In this document: piece by piece, positions 44,460 through 53,735 of the stretch | Numbering within the stretch: position 1 is the first letter of the stretch | Layout of the letters: each line of letters opens with the position of its first letter | Source of the DNA: Domibacillus iocasae | Lineage (GTDB): Bacteria > Bacillota > Bacilli > Bacillales > Domibacillaceae | Length of the DNA stretch: 64,000 bases | Direction of reading: 5' to 3' | Assembly: GCF_001750285.1 (NCBI RefSeq) | Contig: NZ_MAMP01000012.1 | Span: 186,001-250,000, forward strand | Position numbers and translations under genes: made by a program | The notes under the pieces: generated by a model | Told to the model about the DNA's origin: nothing | The model's database searches: none | What the model saw: the letters and a program-made list of their open reading frames with translations, nothing else

Positions 44460-44510
44460 TCATTGGCGGGATGGCGCAATTCTTTTTGCGGTACCACGCA
44501 GTTTTTGTCG
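44460..44510 (-). promoter_or_regulatory. possible relic of a T-box antiterminator
   Basis: On the minus strand GCGTGGTACCGC followed by GCGCCATCCCGCC recalls the conserved T-box 3' element (TGGNACCGCG) and its pairing partner. Only some 45 bases separate it from the response regulator's terminator, so Stem I with a specifier codon is missing. Relic or coincidence. Confidence 0.3.
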
Positions 44511-44547
44511 ATTTTTGAAGAATGATAAAAAGCGGTTAAAAATCCCG

Positions 44548-44590
44548 CACCACCAAGCTGGCGTACGGGAGAGCATGCTGTTAAAAGCTA
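44548..44590 (-). terminator. terminator of the histidine kinase/response regulator pair
   Basis: On the minus strand TCCCGTACGCCA and TGGTGGTGCGGGA pair imperfectly and are followed by T5. Confidence 0.55.
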
Positions 44591-44616
44591 TATCTGTTTT
44601 GAAGGCCCCATGAATG

Positions 44617-45276
44617 TTAAAGCGAGGAAATGTCCTGGTCAGAGAATAGTCCGGTTTCCTTAGCCTTCATTGCTGCCTCAATGCGCGATTTCACATTTAA
44701 TTTTTGGAAAATATTCGTTAAGCTGTATTCTAATGAACGTTGGCTCATTAATAAACTATCCGCAATTTCTTTATTGCTCTTTCCTTTGGATATTTCTCTT
44801 AATATCTTATATTCTTTGTTACTTATCGCCTGCACATCAATTTCTTTTTTTACATCCGACACATGAAGTGTGGTTCTTCTCAGTTGTTTTACCAAAGAAA
44901 GCGGCAAAATTACTTCACCTTTCAAAGCACACCGAACAGTTCTGACAAGCTGTTCTTTATTCACTGTTTTCTGCACGAAGCCGGATACACCAGATTCAAT
45001 TAGCAGGTTAAAATGGTTTTTAAATTCAAAGCCGCTATAAATTAAGATGACTGCATTTGGCTTCAGGGTTAATACTTGCTTTGTAAGGTCAATTCCATTA
45101 ATGTCCGGCATATGCAAATCGAATAACATAATGTCAAATTGCTGCGTACTTGCCATCTCGAGTGCTTGATTGCCCGAATACGCCAAAGACACTTTTATAT
45201 CCTCTTCCTGTTCCAGGAGCATTTTTGTACCTTCCATAACGGTTGGATGATCGTCAACCAGTAAAATCTTAATCAT
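44617..45276 (-). CDS. NarL/FixJ-type response regulator
   Basis: 219 residues. The receiver domain has acidic pocket LLVDDHP and phospho-acceptor Asp in MLFDLHMPDING. A C-terminal LuxR-type HTH follows (EYKILREISKGKSNKEIADS, RSLEYSLTNIFQKLNVKSRI). Its gene starts 13 bases after the kinase gene, so the two form a pair. The target genes are unknown. Confidence 0.92.
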   Translation of the reverse strand: MIKILLVDDHPTVMEGTKMLLEQEEDIKVSLAYSGNQALEMASTQQFDIMLFDLHMPDINGIDLTKQVLTLKPNAVILIYSGFEFKNHFNLLIESGVSGFVQKTVNKEQLVRTVRCALKGEVILPLSLVKQLRRTTLHVSDVKKEIDVQAISNKEYKILREISKGKSNKEIADSLLMSQRSLEYSLTNIFQKLNVKSRIEAAMKAKETGLFSDQDISSL

Positions 45277-45289
45277 GATCGAACCCTCC

Positions 45290-47701
45290 CTAGGTAAGAT
45301 TTATGTGGTTCCCCTCTAAAAGCGCTGGCAGTGAAATGCTAATGGTCAGCCCTTTATTAGGAAGTGAGTGGAAATCAATTTTCCCGTCCATACTGCGTAC
45401 TCGCTCTTGCACTCCGTATACCCCCATGCTATTAAAGGAGTCTTCTATCTCTTTTATATCCATTCCGATTCCATCATCTCGGTAGACCAATTTAATTCGA
45501 TCGGGATAGCTCGCAAGTGTGATGTGAACTTCTGCTGCACCGGAATGCTTCGTGGCGTTTGCTAAAAGCTCTTGGACGATACGATACAAGCCAATTAACA
45601 GATCGTCCGTCAGCGTATGATAAAACTGGGCCTTATCAAACTGAATAGAATAATTAGCCCGCAATTGAGTAAATTCAAATAACGCCTCCAAGGATGAGAC
45701 GAGTCCTTCCTCTTTAAGCATAGGCGGCCGCAATTCATTGCACGTTATGCGTATTTGATAAATCACATCTAATAAGCCCTGCCCAATTTGCTGTAGCTGT
45801 TCCCGCACCTGTGGGGGAATAAGTGGATCTGTCGATAGATGATTAAGCTTCCGATACCAGATAATCTGCTCTTGCAGCGCAGAATCATGCAAATCTTGAG
45901 ATAAATGCTTTCTTTCATTTTCAGACAATTTAAATAATAGACGCAAAAGCCAAGCGGGAGCCATTTGATTAGAGGTGATCGTATCCAGCTCCTTCGTTAA
46001 ATCTTCAATCAGCCGGAAATTGTCATATAAAACGTTAATATACCGGCTTACCGTCTTAAGCCACACTTTCTTTGATGGGAACGTTAAAGATTCAGGTTTT
46101 CCCCCAATGTAAAGCAAATAGTTTTTCCCGCTATTTTCACCAATTTTTAATAAGTAGCCGTTTAATGTTTCGATAAGTTCGTTTACTGGAAGATTACTTA
46201 TCGGAAGTGTTCCAATATCCTCCTGCAGTTCTTGTTGTAGATCGGAATTGCCGCTTTTTGTTATAAATGTCTTATCCTCCTGTACTTCAATGACACTGAC
46301 ATGTTTTATTTTAATCACGTTCTGCACTTCTTTTACAAACCGACGATTAAGTTCAGATACCTTCATAATTCCAAAAAGATCATGTGAAAATCGGTCCAGG
46401 CTTTTCTGAAGGCGGGAATACCTTTCTTCACTTTCTCGGATCTTTTGTTCCGCGCGATTCCGTTCTTCTTCCATTTTTTTTTGTTTTGTTACATCCCGAA
46501 TTAGCGAGAAACCAGCGTTTTTGCCCATGTATGAAATAGGCGTAACGATAGCCTCTACATCTATAACCGTTTGGTCTTTGCGGATCATTTTAAGTTCAAG
46601 AAGAGACGTACCGGTTTGCTGCTCGTATACTCCTTTCAAGTGGGAATTCGCCATTTTTTGAAAATCGGGGTGAATAAAATCAAAGATAGACCGTCCTATA
46701 ATATCTTCTGCACTTGAAGCACCAATAAATACAAGAGCAGCTGAATTAATATAAATACATTTATAATCATAATGGAAAATAATCGCTTCCGGTGAAAGTT
46801 CAACAAGAAGGCGGTTCAGCTTTTCACTTTCTTTTAATTCCTTTTCAATCCATTCTTGTTCTGTCACGTCCCTGGCGACCGCTACAATGCTTTCAACTTC
46901 TCCATCATTGCTTATAATGGGCATCGCCATGCATTCTACAAATACAGAATACCCTTCCGCATGAACAAATCGAAATTGAAAACGCTGTTTAATTTTTTTG
47001 TCCGTTAAGATAGAAAATATTTCTTGAACATAACCAAGATCTTCTGGATGAACAAAATGAAATAGTGAAGCACCTTCTACATCTTCACTATAAGATCCTC
47101 TTCCTTTTCTAAAAGCATAACGTATCGTTCCATCTGTTTCTAAGACGCCGTTTAAATCAGCTATGTTTTCAACAATGAATCGATTTTTGGCCTCGCTCTC
47201 GACAAGTGCTGTTTCCATCTCTTTTCTTGAGGTGATATCAATAACAACTCCATCTAAACGGATGATCTTTCCAGACGGATCCATTGTTGGCGTAATCCTA
47301 TTTTGAATCCATAGGATATGGCCATCGGCATGAATGATTCGATATTCACTAATACGCGAAATACCATTTCTATTATCTCCTGATGAGGCTTCGAAAATAG
47401 GTACATCATCAGGATGAATGATTGTTTTCCAAGATTCCCGATCTATAAATTGTTCCGATGGATACCCTGTAATCTTCTTCATCCCTTTTGACGTATAAGG
47501 TATTTTTTGAGACCGCTCATCATAGCACCAAACCGCTATATCAATATTATTGAAAACAGTTTGCAATTGTTGTTTACTCTTCAACAGCTCCTCGTTAAGC
47601 ATGCCCAGCCTTTTTTGATTTTCCAAACTTCTCATTCTCCACATCATTGTTATCCCTATTAAAAATAATATACATATTGCAAAGTAGCCAAATTCGCTCA
47701 T
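45290..47701 (-). CDS. membrane-anchored multi-PAS sensor histidine kinase (HisKA_3)
   Basis: About 803 residues. One N-terminal helix (FGYFAICILFLIGITMMW), three to four PAS/PAC domains (TVFNNIDIAVWCYDE, IDITSRKEM; AVARDVTEQE; DVTKQKKMEEE), a GAF-like stretch, then the NarX/DegS-type dimerisation helix with phospho-His in SQDLHDSALQEQIIWYR and an HATPase domain (DDGIGMD). The start is uncertain: the frame reaches 47836 (TTG), but ATG 47701 places the membrane helix at the N-terminus. It pairs with the adjacent response regulator. The signal is unknown. Confidence 0.88.
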   Translation of the reverse strand: MSEFGYFAICILFLIGITMMWRMRSLENQKRLGMLNEELLKSKQQLQTVFNNIDIAVWCYDERSQKIPYTSKGMKKITGYPSEQFIDRESWKTIIHPDDVPIFEASSGDNRNGISRISEYRIIHADGHILWIQNRITPTMDPSGKIIRLDGVVIDITSRKEMETALVESEAKNRFIVENIADLNGVLETDGTIRYAFRKGRGSYSEDVEGASLFHFVHPEDLGYVQEIFSILTDKKIKQRFQFRFVHAEGYSVFVECMAMPIISNDGEVESIVAVARDVTEQEWIEKELKESEKLNRLLVELSPEAIIFHYDYKCIYINSAALVFIGASSAEDIIGRSIFDFIHPDFQKMANSHLKGVYEQQTGTSLLELKMIRKDQTVIDVEAIVTPISYMGKNAGFSLIRDVTKQKKMEEERNRAEQKIRESEERYSRLQKSLDRFSHDLFGIMKVSELNRRFVKEVQNVIKIKHVSVIEVQEDKTFITKSGNSDLQQELQEDIGTLPISNLPVNELIETLNGYLLKIGENSGKNYLLYIGGKPESLTFPSKKVWLKTVSRYINVLYDNFRLIEDLTKELDTITSNQMAPAWLLRLLFKLSENERKHLSQDLHDSALQEQIIWYRKLNHLSTDPLIPPQVREQLQQIGQGLLDVIYQIRITCNELRPPMLKEEGLVSSLEALFEFTQLRANYSIQFDKAQFYHTLTDDLLIGLYRIVQELLANATKHSGAAEVHITLASYPDRIKLVYRDDGIGMDIKEIEDSFNSMGVYGVQERVRSMDGKIDFHSLPNKGLTISISLPALLEGNHINLT

Positions 47702-47908
47702 AGCACAATAATTCCGTCCAATCTTTAGTAGATTTAAATATATCGGTTTAATGTTATAACATAGCGAAAAAGTAAAGCTATGTTTTTTCTTATTTATAAA
47801 GTTGGTAAATATTTCTGAAAGTGTCTTTCTTGGCAATTGTCCGTAGTAGAGTATTTAGCGAATGACCGATGAGTTCGTGCAGATTAAAATGTGTTTATAA
47901 ACAAAAAA

Positions 47909-47936
47909 GCTGCGCCAGGATTGCCAGGCGCAGCTT
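47909..47936 (-). terminator. terminator of the Opu-type transporter operon
   Basis: GCTGCGCC and GGCGCAGC arms; on the minus strand T6 follows. Confidence 0.8.
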
Positions 47937-47983
47937 TTCATTCTGTACTGTATCCTTGCATTTTTTTAATCAGTATTTACTGT

Positions 47984-49501
47984 TTACTCCTGCAGGAGAC
48001 CTTCTTTTTCTAAAAATTCACGTGCTGTTGCTTCAACACTTTTATTTTCCGCATTGACTTGATAGTTCATCGCACGCATTTCATCGTCGGTAATTTTGCC
48101 GGCGAGCTTATTCAAAGATTCAACCAGCTCTGGGTATTCTTCTGCCGTCTCCTCCATTAAAAGAGGCGCGCCCTGGTATGGCGGGAATAAGTTTTGATCA
48201 TCTTCTAAAACGGTTAAGTCATACACTTGCAGCTCACTATCTGTTGAATATGCATCAATGAGGTTGATGTCTCCGCTTTGAAGCGCCTGATAGCGCAGCT
48301 TCGGCTCCATTGTGAGGACAGATGGGAAATCAATGCCGTACGATTCTTGAATGCCGAGATAACCATCTTCTCTGTCTGAAAATTCAAGTGTAAAGCCAGC
48401 CTTAATCTGGCTTTCAATTTGCTTTACATCTGTAATCGTCTGAATGTCATTTTGCTCTGCTAAAGCGGTTGGAATCGCAAGCGCATATGTGTTATTGTAT
48501 TGCATCGGCTCAAGCAGGGTCATGTCAAATTGCTCGCTCATGCCGTCTCTCGCCTGTTCATACACAGCTCGGGAATCAGTGCTTTCAGCCGTTTCTTTTA
48601 AAAATTCCGAAATAGCAGTTCCCGTAAATTCCGGATACAGATCAATGCTGCCAGAATCAAGCGCGTTAAAGACAAATGACGTTTTGCCAAGTCCCGGCTT
48701 TAATTCAACCGAAAGATCCGTGTCCTGCTCAATCAACAATTTATACATGTTGATTAAAATCTCCGGCTCCGTGCCAAGTTTTGCTCCAATGACAATTTCT
48801 TTATCCTGCCTTCCGAAAAACGGTCCTACGATGACAAGCAGTGAGACAGCAAGCAAAATGCCAAGCATCGCCCCCGCTTTTTTAAAGGAAAGAGTCTCAA
48901 ATCGGCGTAATAGAATATCAAACGAAATCGCCAGCAGCGCAGCCGGAATCGCTCCAAGAACGATAAGCGCTGTATTGTTGCGGTCAATACCAAGTAAAAT
49001 AATATCACCAAGACCGCCGGCGCCGATTAGGGCGGCAAGTGTCGCCGTACCGACAATCAGCACCATGGCTGTTCGAATTCCCGCCATAATCACCGGCATT
49101 GCCAGTGGCAGCTCCACCTTCATAAGCCGGCGTTTTTGGTTCATCCCCATTCCCCGTGCCGCTTCAATTAAAGAAGGATCAACTTCTTTAATACCTGTGT
49201 ATGTATTACGCAAAATCGGCAGCAATGCATAGACCACAAGCGCGATAATAGCGGGAACCTTTCCAATGCCAAAAAGAGGAATAAGCAAGCCGAGCAGCGC
49301 CAAAGATGGGATTGTCTGCATGACGGCTGTGATCCCAATAATGCTTTCTGCCACTTTTTGTTTTCTCGTTAAATAAATACCGAGTGGAATCGCGATTAAA
49401 ACCGCGAAAAAAAGAGCAATAAATGAAATTTGAATATGTTCAAGAAGTGCTGCGAGTAATTCTTCTTTCCGCTCGGAAAAAACGGTCGTCAGTCCATTCA
49501 T
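47984..49501 (-). CDS. opuFB: fused permease - substrate-binding protein of an Opu/EgtU-type ABC importer
   Basis: 505 residues. The N-terminal half is a BPD permease with about six helices (LTRKQKVAESIIGITAVMQT; the EAA-like loop LIEAARGMGMNQKRRLMKVE). The C-terminal half is an OpuAC-type binding domain (IVIGAKLGTEPEILINMYKL, DLYPEFTGTAISEFLKETAE). Such fusions are OpuF of Bacillus infantis (glycine betaine and related osmoprotectants) and EgtU (ergothioneine). The sequence alone does not settle the ligand. It overlaps the ATPase gene by 4 bases. Confidence 0.85.
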   Translation of the reverse strand: MNGLTTVFSERKEELLAALLEHIQISFIALFFAVLIAIPLGIYLTRKQKVAESIIGITAVMQTIPSLALLGLLIPLFGIGKVPAIIALVVYALLPILRNTYTGIKEVDPSLIEAARGMGMNQKRRLMKVELPLAMPVIMAGIRTAMVLIVGTATLAALIGAGGLGDIILLGIDRNNTALIVLGAIPAALLAISFDILLRRFETLSFKKAGAMLGILLAVSLLVIVGPFFGRQDKEIVIGAKLGTEPEILINMYKLLIEQDTDLSVELKPGLGKTSFVFNALDSGSIDLYPEFTGTAISEFLKETAESTDSRAVYEQARDGMSEQFDMTLLEPMQYNNTYALAIPTALAEQNDIQTITDVKQIESQIKAGFTLEFSDREDGYLGIQESYGIDFPSVLTMEPKLRYQALQSGDINLIDAYSTDSELQVYDLTVLEDDQNLFPPYQGAPLLMEETAEEYPELVESLNKLAGKITDDEMRAMNYQVNAENKSVEATAREFLEKEGLLQE

Positions 49502-50433
49502 GCCCGTACCTCCCCGGCAAGAAACTGAATAATGGTCTCCCTCGTCACAGAGCCAATGAGCTGTCCATTTTCTTCGATGATTAGGACGTCCGTTTCCGCT
49601 AACAGCTGGAGCGCTTCGCTAATCGGTGCGCCTGCAGAAATCGTCCGTCCTTCTTTTAGTCCAATTGGAAATTGCACCGCTACTTCTTTTACTTTTCTGC
49701 CTTCTATCCGGTCATGCGAACCAATAAAGCTTTTCACAAAATCATTCGCCGGGTGTTCGATAATTTCTTCGGGCGTACCGATCTGGACAACCTTGCCATC
49801 TTTCATTACACAAAGACGGTCACCGAGCTTGATGGCTTCTTTCATGTCATGTGTCACGAACACAATTGTTTTTTGAATTTTACGCTGCAGCTCTAAAAGG
49901 TCATCCTGCAACTTTTCCCGGCTGATCGGGTCAAGCGCACTAAAGGGTTCATCCATTAAAATCACTTCCGGGTCGGCTGCAAGCGCCCGGATAACGCCTA
50001 TTCGCTGCTGCTGTCCGCCCGAGAGCTCAGACGGTTTCCGGTTTCGATAAACGGATGGATCAAGGCCGACCATCTCAAGCAGCTCATCGACACGGCGGCT
50101 GATTTTCGATCGGTTCCACTTGCGCATCTCTGGAACGACCGCAATGTTTTCAGCAATCGTCATATGCGGAAAAAGGGCGATTTGCTGCAGGACGTAGCCA
50201 ATGTTCCAGCGCAGCTCGTGAATATCAAACTCACTGATTTTTTTGCCGTCAATACGCAGCGTGCCGTCAGAAATTGGAATGAGCCGGTTAATCATTTTCA
50301 GCGTCGTCGTTTTCCCACAGCCGCTTGGTCCAATTAAGACGAAAAATTCTCCTTTTTTAATGATCAAATCGAGCTGCTGAACCGCTTGGGTGCCATCCGG
50401 GTATTTCTTTTCCACCTGGTCAAACTGAATCAT
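49498..50433 (-). CDS. opuFA: ATP-binding subunit of the Opu/EgtU-type importer
   Basis: 311 residues. Walker A GPSGCGKTTTLKMINRL, Q-loop, signature LSGGQQQRIGVIRALA and Walker B VILMDEP. A C-terminal CBS region (DVLIIEENGQLIGSVTRETI) in OpuCA/ProV-type proteins senses ionic strength or c-di-AMP; only about one CBS motif is evident here. ATG 50433 has GGAG at 9 bases. It is the first gene of the operon and overlaps the permease gene (ATGA). Confidence 0.88.
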   Translation of the reverse strand: MIQFDQVEKKYPDGTQAVQQLDLIIKKGEFFVLIGPSGCGKTTTLKMINRLIPISDGTLRIDGKKISEFDIHELRWNIGYVLQQIALFPHMTIAENIAVVPEMRKWNRSKISRRVDELLEMVGLDPSVYRNRKPSELSGGQQQRIGVIRALAADPEVILMDEPFSALDPISREKLQDDLLELQRKIQKTIVFVTHDMKEAIKLGDRLCVMKDGKVVQIGTPEEIIEHPANDFVKSFIGSHDRIEGRKVKEVAVQFPIGLKEGRTISAGAPISEALQLLAETDVLIIEENGQLIGSVTRETIIQFLAGEVRA

Positions 50434-50579
50434 ACTACCACACTCCATTCCTATCCTTTACCCTTTTGAAATTTTAAGTCAAAAAGAACCACCTTATTTG
50501 AGTGGCTGCCATCAAGTCAATAATAGAACAAATTCTAAACGAAGTGGAATTATAAGTCGGAATAAGCCTAATAAAAAAA

Positions 50580-50627
50580 TCAGCTTATAGACTCAGCCCG
50601 TATAGTCGGCAGTCTATAAGCTTTTTG
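50580..50627. terminator. hairpin between TerC and the Opu operon
   Basis: AGCTTATAGACT and AGTCTATAAGCT form a perfect 12-bp stem with T5 on the plus side and an A-run on the left, so it can serve either strand; on the minus strand it would terminate terC transcripts. Confidence 0.7.
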
Positions 50628-50701
50628 AAGAATCAGTATTAATCTTTTTCGTTTGTTTATACTAATCAAGTATGAACTTTTAAGGAATAGTTGTTTTTCT
50701 T

Positions 50702-51517
50702 TTACTTTTTTAGCACGTTGCTTTCTTTTAATACTTCTTCGTTTTCTTCTTTTTCCTTCAAATCATTAGGCTGTTTATCTTTCGAAAGGAACCAGCCTCC
50801 TACGCCGATCAGGAGAAGGACGGACCAGAAAATCATTTTCCATGTTGTTCCTTTTCCGAAGTCTTCAGATATAATGGCCAGCTCTGGATGAGATAAGGCA
50901 TAAACACCGAGTTTTACCCCTACCCATGCAACAACGAGAAATGCCGCTGTTTCGAGACCTGGCTTCCGGTCCAGCAAAATAACAAAATACCCAGCTGCAA
51001 ATCTCATAATAACGAGTCCAATGATTCCTCCAGCAAGTACAATGGCAAAATGACCGCCATCAAGCCCGCCGATTGTCGGCAGGTTTGTCCCCGGAAGAGT
51101 AATGGCTAATGCCACAGCAGCCAGAATCGCATCAACGGCAAATGCAATGTCCGCCAGCTCCACCTTGATGACAGTCATCCAAAAACCAGAACCCTTTTTG
51201 TCCTTTTCTTCTTTCTTTAAATGGCTTTTCAACACAAACTTCTTTACTAAATGATAGATAGCAATACCAAACAAATACAGGGCACCAATTGCCTGTACCT
51301 GCCAAATGTGAACCAAATACGAAATAATAAACAAGGAGCCAAACCTAAAAACAAACGCTCCCGCAAGCCCATAGAATAGGGCTTTCTTTCTTTGCTCGGG
51401 CGGTAAATGTTTAACCATGGTCGCAATAACAAGCGCGTTATCCGCAGCTAATATTCCCTCCAGCCCGATTAAAATGATCAGAACCCAGCCGTACTCTAAT
51501 AATAAGGCAATATCCAT
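50702..51517 (-). CDS. TerC family membrane protein
   Basis: 271 residues, seven to eight helices, with the acidic TerC motifs GLEGILAADNALVIATMV (two Asp in the membrane) and VELADIAFAVDAILAAVAL. TerC proteins (MeeY/MeeF in B. subtilis) help export Mn2+ and metalate secreted enzymes. A charged cytosolic tail follows residue 245. No yybP-ykoY-like Mn riboswitch is evident upstream. The ribosome site before ATG 51517 is AAGGAG. Confidence 0.88.
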   Translation of the reverse strand: MDIALLLEYGWVLIILIGLEGILAADNALVIATMVKHLPPEQRKKALFYGLAGAFVFRFGSLFIISYLVHIWQVQAIGALYLFGIAIYHLVKKFVLKSHLKKEEKDKKGSGFWMTVIKVELADIAFAVDAILAAVALAITLPGTNLPTIGGLDGGHFAIVLAGGIIGLVIMRFAAGYFVILLDRKPGLETAAFLVVAWVGVKLGVYALSHPELAIISEDFGKGTTWKMIFWSVLLLIGVGGWFLSKDKQPNDLKEKEENEEVLKESNVLKK

Positions 51518-51647
51518 AAAACCAACTCCTTGTACATAGTGAATACCTCTTTTATCGGTAATGAAAAAGGTATCTTTAGCTGTTTGACCTTATTCTAAAG
51601 AAAATAAACATAAGTGGCAGGAAATTTTTTATGATAAAAAACACCGA

Positions 51648-51682
51648 TTTATTTATGAACCCAAAATAAATCGGTATTTTTC
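51648..51682. terminator. hairpin upstream of terC
   Basis: ACCGATTTATTT and AAATAAATCGGT arms flanked by A and T tracts. It probably ended the alcohol dehydrogenase gene that is now a relic just to the right. Confidence 0.65.
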
Positions 51683-51718
51683 CGTTTACAGATTGAGTTT
51701 TATTTCATCATTTGAATT

Positions 51719-51868
51719 CTATGAACTGAATTTCATAATTGCCTTAAGAGTTGTACCCTTTTTAGAATCAGTAATAGCTTCATTTATGGTATCTAACGTA
51801 TAATATTTAATTAATTTAATACTCCTTGTTTATACAGCTCCAAATGTAACGGCTGCTTTTGATTGCAT
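51719..51868 (-). pseudogene. C-terminal relic of a zinc-type alcohol dehydrogenase
   Basis: The minus strand gives QPLHLELYKQGVLN, a stop, then LIKYYTLDTINEAITDSKKG-TTLKAIMKF and a stop at 51719. This is the closing segment of zinc alcohol dehydrogenases (Y.LD.INEA...G..LK.I). The rest of the gene is gone. Confidence 0.6.
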
Positions 51869-52044
51869 AATAATAGTACCTCCCAGTTAATGAAAAACAA
51901 TGCATAACTAAGATAACCGTCTTAAGATTTTTTCATACACTCTTTTCTAACCCCTACTTGTCATTCCGCTGTATGGATTTTAAAAGAAGGAGTATCTTCT
52001 ATAAAGTCGAATAAGTTAATAATTTAGTTTAGGAGGGTATGCAC

Positions 52045-53094
52045 TTGAAAGTACCAACGAAACCATGGACATTGTTGTATAAAATACAACAGGAGGTACT
52101 TCCGGACACTCGTCATTATTTAAGCGAGTGGAAGGTGAAGGCAGACAAAATCCCGGATGACGAATTACGAAAACAAGCCCTTTCTAGCATTAAAGAAAAG
52201 ACTTTCCACTGTGAAGGCGGGGCTGTTTATGGACTGCTTGCTGGACAAGAGCGAAAAAACATTATTCGATTTATTGTAGCTTATCAAACGATCAGTGATT
52301 ACTTGGATAATCTTTGTGATAGGAGTACCTCTTTGGAAGAAAGGGATTTCCGGATGCTTCATCAGTCTATGCAGCACGCCTTAACCCCTGGAGAAGAACC
52401 GGTAAATTATTATCGATATCGGCAAAATCAAGATGATGGCGGGTATTTAGCTTCTCTTGTGTTAACCTGTCAAAATATTTTAAAAGACCTTCCTGGATTT
52501 CGAAGTGCTCAAGATTCAATGCATCAATTAGCAAGGTATTATTGTGACTTACAGGTTTTCAAACATGTCGAAAAAAATAAACGTGTTGAATTATTAGAAA
52601 ATTGGTTTGCGCGGCACAAGCAGGAAGTACCTCCAATGACTTGGTATGAATTTTCAGCCTGTGCAGGTTCTACATTAGGCATTTTTTGTTTGGCTGCCTA
52701 CACGTCAAATTCTTTAAAAACCGAAGAAGTGAACATAATAAAAAATGGATATTTCCCTTGGGTTCAGGGGTTTCATATTATGCTGGATTATTTCATTGAT
52801 CAAGAAGAGGATCGGAAAGAGAATGATTTGAATTTTATCTTCTACTACGAAAATGAAGAAAAGATGGTACAAAGAATCAAATATTTCAAAGAAAAAGCCG
52901 AGTTAAGTATTCGCAATTTGCCGGATTGGAAATTTCATCAACTTATTAACAAAGGTCTTATCGCCATTTATCTAGCTGATAAGAAAGTTCAAGAAGATAA
53001 GAAACTAAAGCGAACCTCCAAACGATTTATCCGCTTTGGCGGTTTATCTACTCTATTTTTCTATCTAAATAAACGTGTGTATCGCCAAGCGTAA
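52045..53094 (+). CDS. ytpB: YtpB-type terpene synthase (DUF2600)
   Basis: 349 residues, DUF2600. The family head-group enzyme of B. subtilis (tetraprenyl-beta-curcumene synthase) cyclises a C35 prenyl diphosphate to an onoceroid precursor. Acidic Mg-binding motifs are visible (AYQTISDYLDNLCDR; a second acidic patch DYFIDQEEDRKEND). Basic C-terminus. AGGAGG at 52031 is only 2 bases from ATG 52039 but 7-8 from TTG 52045, so I prefer the TTG. It is a single gene with a terminator-like hairpin downstream. Confidence 0.85.
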   Translation: MKVPTKPWTLLYKIQQEVLPDTRHYLSEWKVKADKIPDDELRKQALSSIKEKTFHCEGGAVYGLLAGQERKNIIRFIVAYQTISDYLDNLCDRSTSLEERDFRMLHQSMQHALTPGEEPVNYYRYRQNQDDGGYLASLVLTCQNILKDLPGFRSAQDSMHQLARYYCDLQVFKHVEKNKRVELLENWFARHKQEVPPMTWYEFSACAGSTLGIFCLAAYTSNSLKTEEVNIIKNGYFPWVQGFHIMLDYFIDQEEDRKENDLNFIFYYENEEKMVQRIKYFKEKAELSIRNLPDWKFHQLINKGLIAIYLADKKVQEDKKLKRTSKRFIRFGGLSTLFFYLNKRVYRQA

Positions 53095-53283
53095 GCGGTA
53101 AGCGGAAATAGTTTTGCTCATGAACCGTGAACGCCCGCTGTTCAATCACGCCTGTATTCAAAATAAAAGGCAGCTCTACGTGGTGTAAAGCTGCCGAATA
53201 ACTCTTTTTTAATAATTTTGATTCTTCAAATGATAAGAGATCTCTGCATATAAATCATGCTTGATATCGCTTAATCTCCTTCA

Positions 53284-53455
53284 TTACACCAAGTGAGCGC
53301 CGCCATCAATGAGAACAACAGAGCCTTGTGTAAATCCATTTTTGGCCAAGTAAACATATGATTCTGCAATGTCTTCAGAGGTTGCGACACGTCCTGCCGG
53401 CAGCTGCTGTGCGATCCCTGTAAACAACAATTCTCCACGCTGTTCTGCCGGCATA
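53284..53455 (-). pseudogene. C-terminal fragment of an SDR oxidoreductase
   Basis: The minus strand reads AEQRGELLFTGIAQQLPAGR-VATSEDIAESYVYLAKNGFT and ends GSVVLIDGGAHLV, the last 55 residues of a short-chain dehydrogenase. The Rossmann and catalytic parts are absent. The frame continues upstream only because it enters foreign DNA (a universal stress protein relic). Confidence 0.75.
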
Positions 53456-53727
53456 ATGACTGGCACTCTCGAGGACAAACTTCTACAGGTTATTAAGTCC
53501 CCTGCTTCCGAGAATGACCAGATCCGTTTTTTGGTCATTTGTGCATTTCAAAATGGCCGGTCCCGGATCGCCATCTTTCATAAGAACGGTATAGGCAACA
53601 TCTTTTTCCTTAAAAAGCGCTTCGTGACGGCCCAGCTTTTCTTGGCGTTCCCGTTGGACATCAGCTAATCGTTCTGTTCGGAGTGCGCTCTCTCTTGACC
53701 TGCTGGGGACGAATAAAATGGTGACAG
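53456..53727 (-). pseudogene. universal stress protein relic joined to the SDR fragment
   Basis: The minus strand reads TILFVPSRSRESALRTERLA-DVQRERQEKL, then GDPGPAILKCTN, DLVILGSRGLNNL, a stop in place of the usual Gln, and KFVLESASH. The G-x-P...GSRG ATP-loop pattern is that of UspA proteins. The N-terminus is scrambled and the C-terminus is replaced by SDR sequence at about 53455. A dead chimera. Confidence 0.65.
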
Positions 53728-53735
53728 TCTATTAT

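Noticed and set aside
48444-49232. 262-aa plus-strand open frame opposite the Opu permease
   Set aside because: Ser/Ile/Pro-rich antisense shadow of a real, well-supported permease-binding protein gene.
51518-51650. yybP-ykoY manganese riboswitch before terC
   Set aside because: I looked for the conserved core and stems upstream of the terC start and did not find them.
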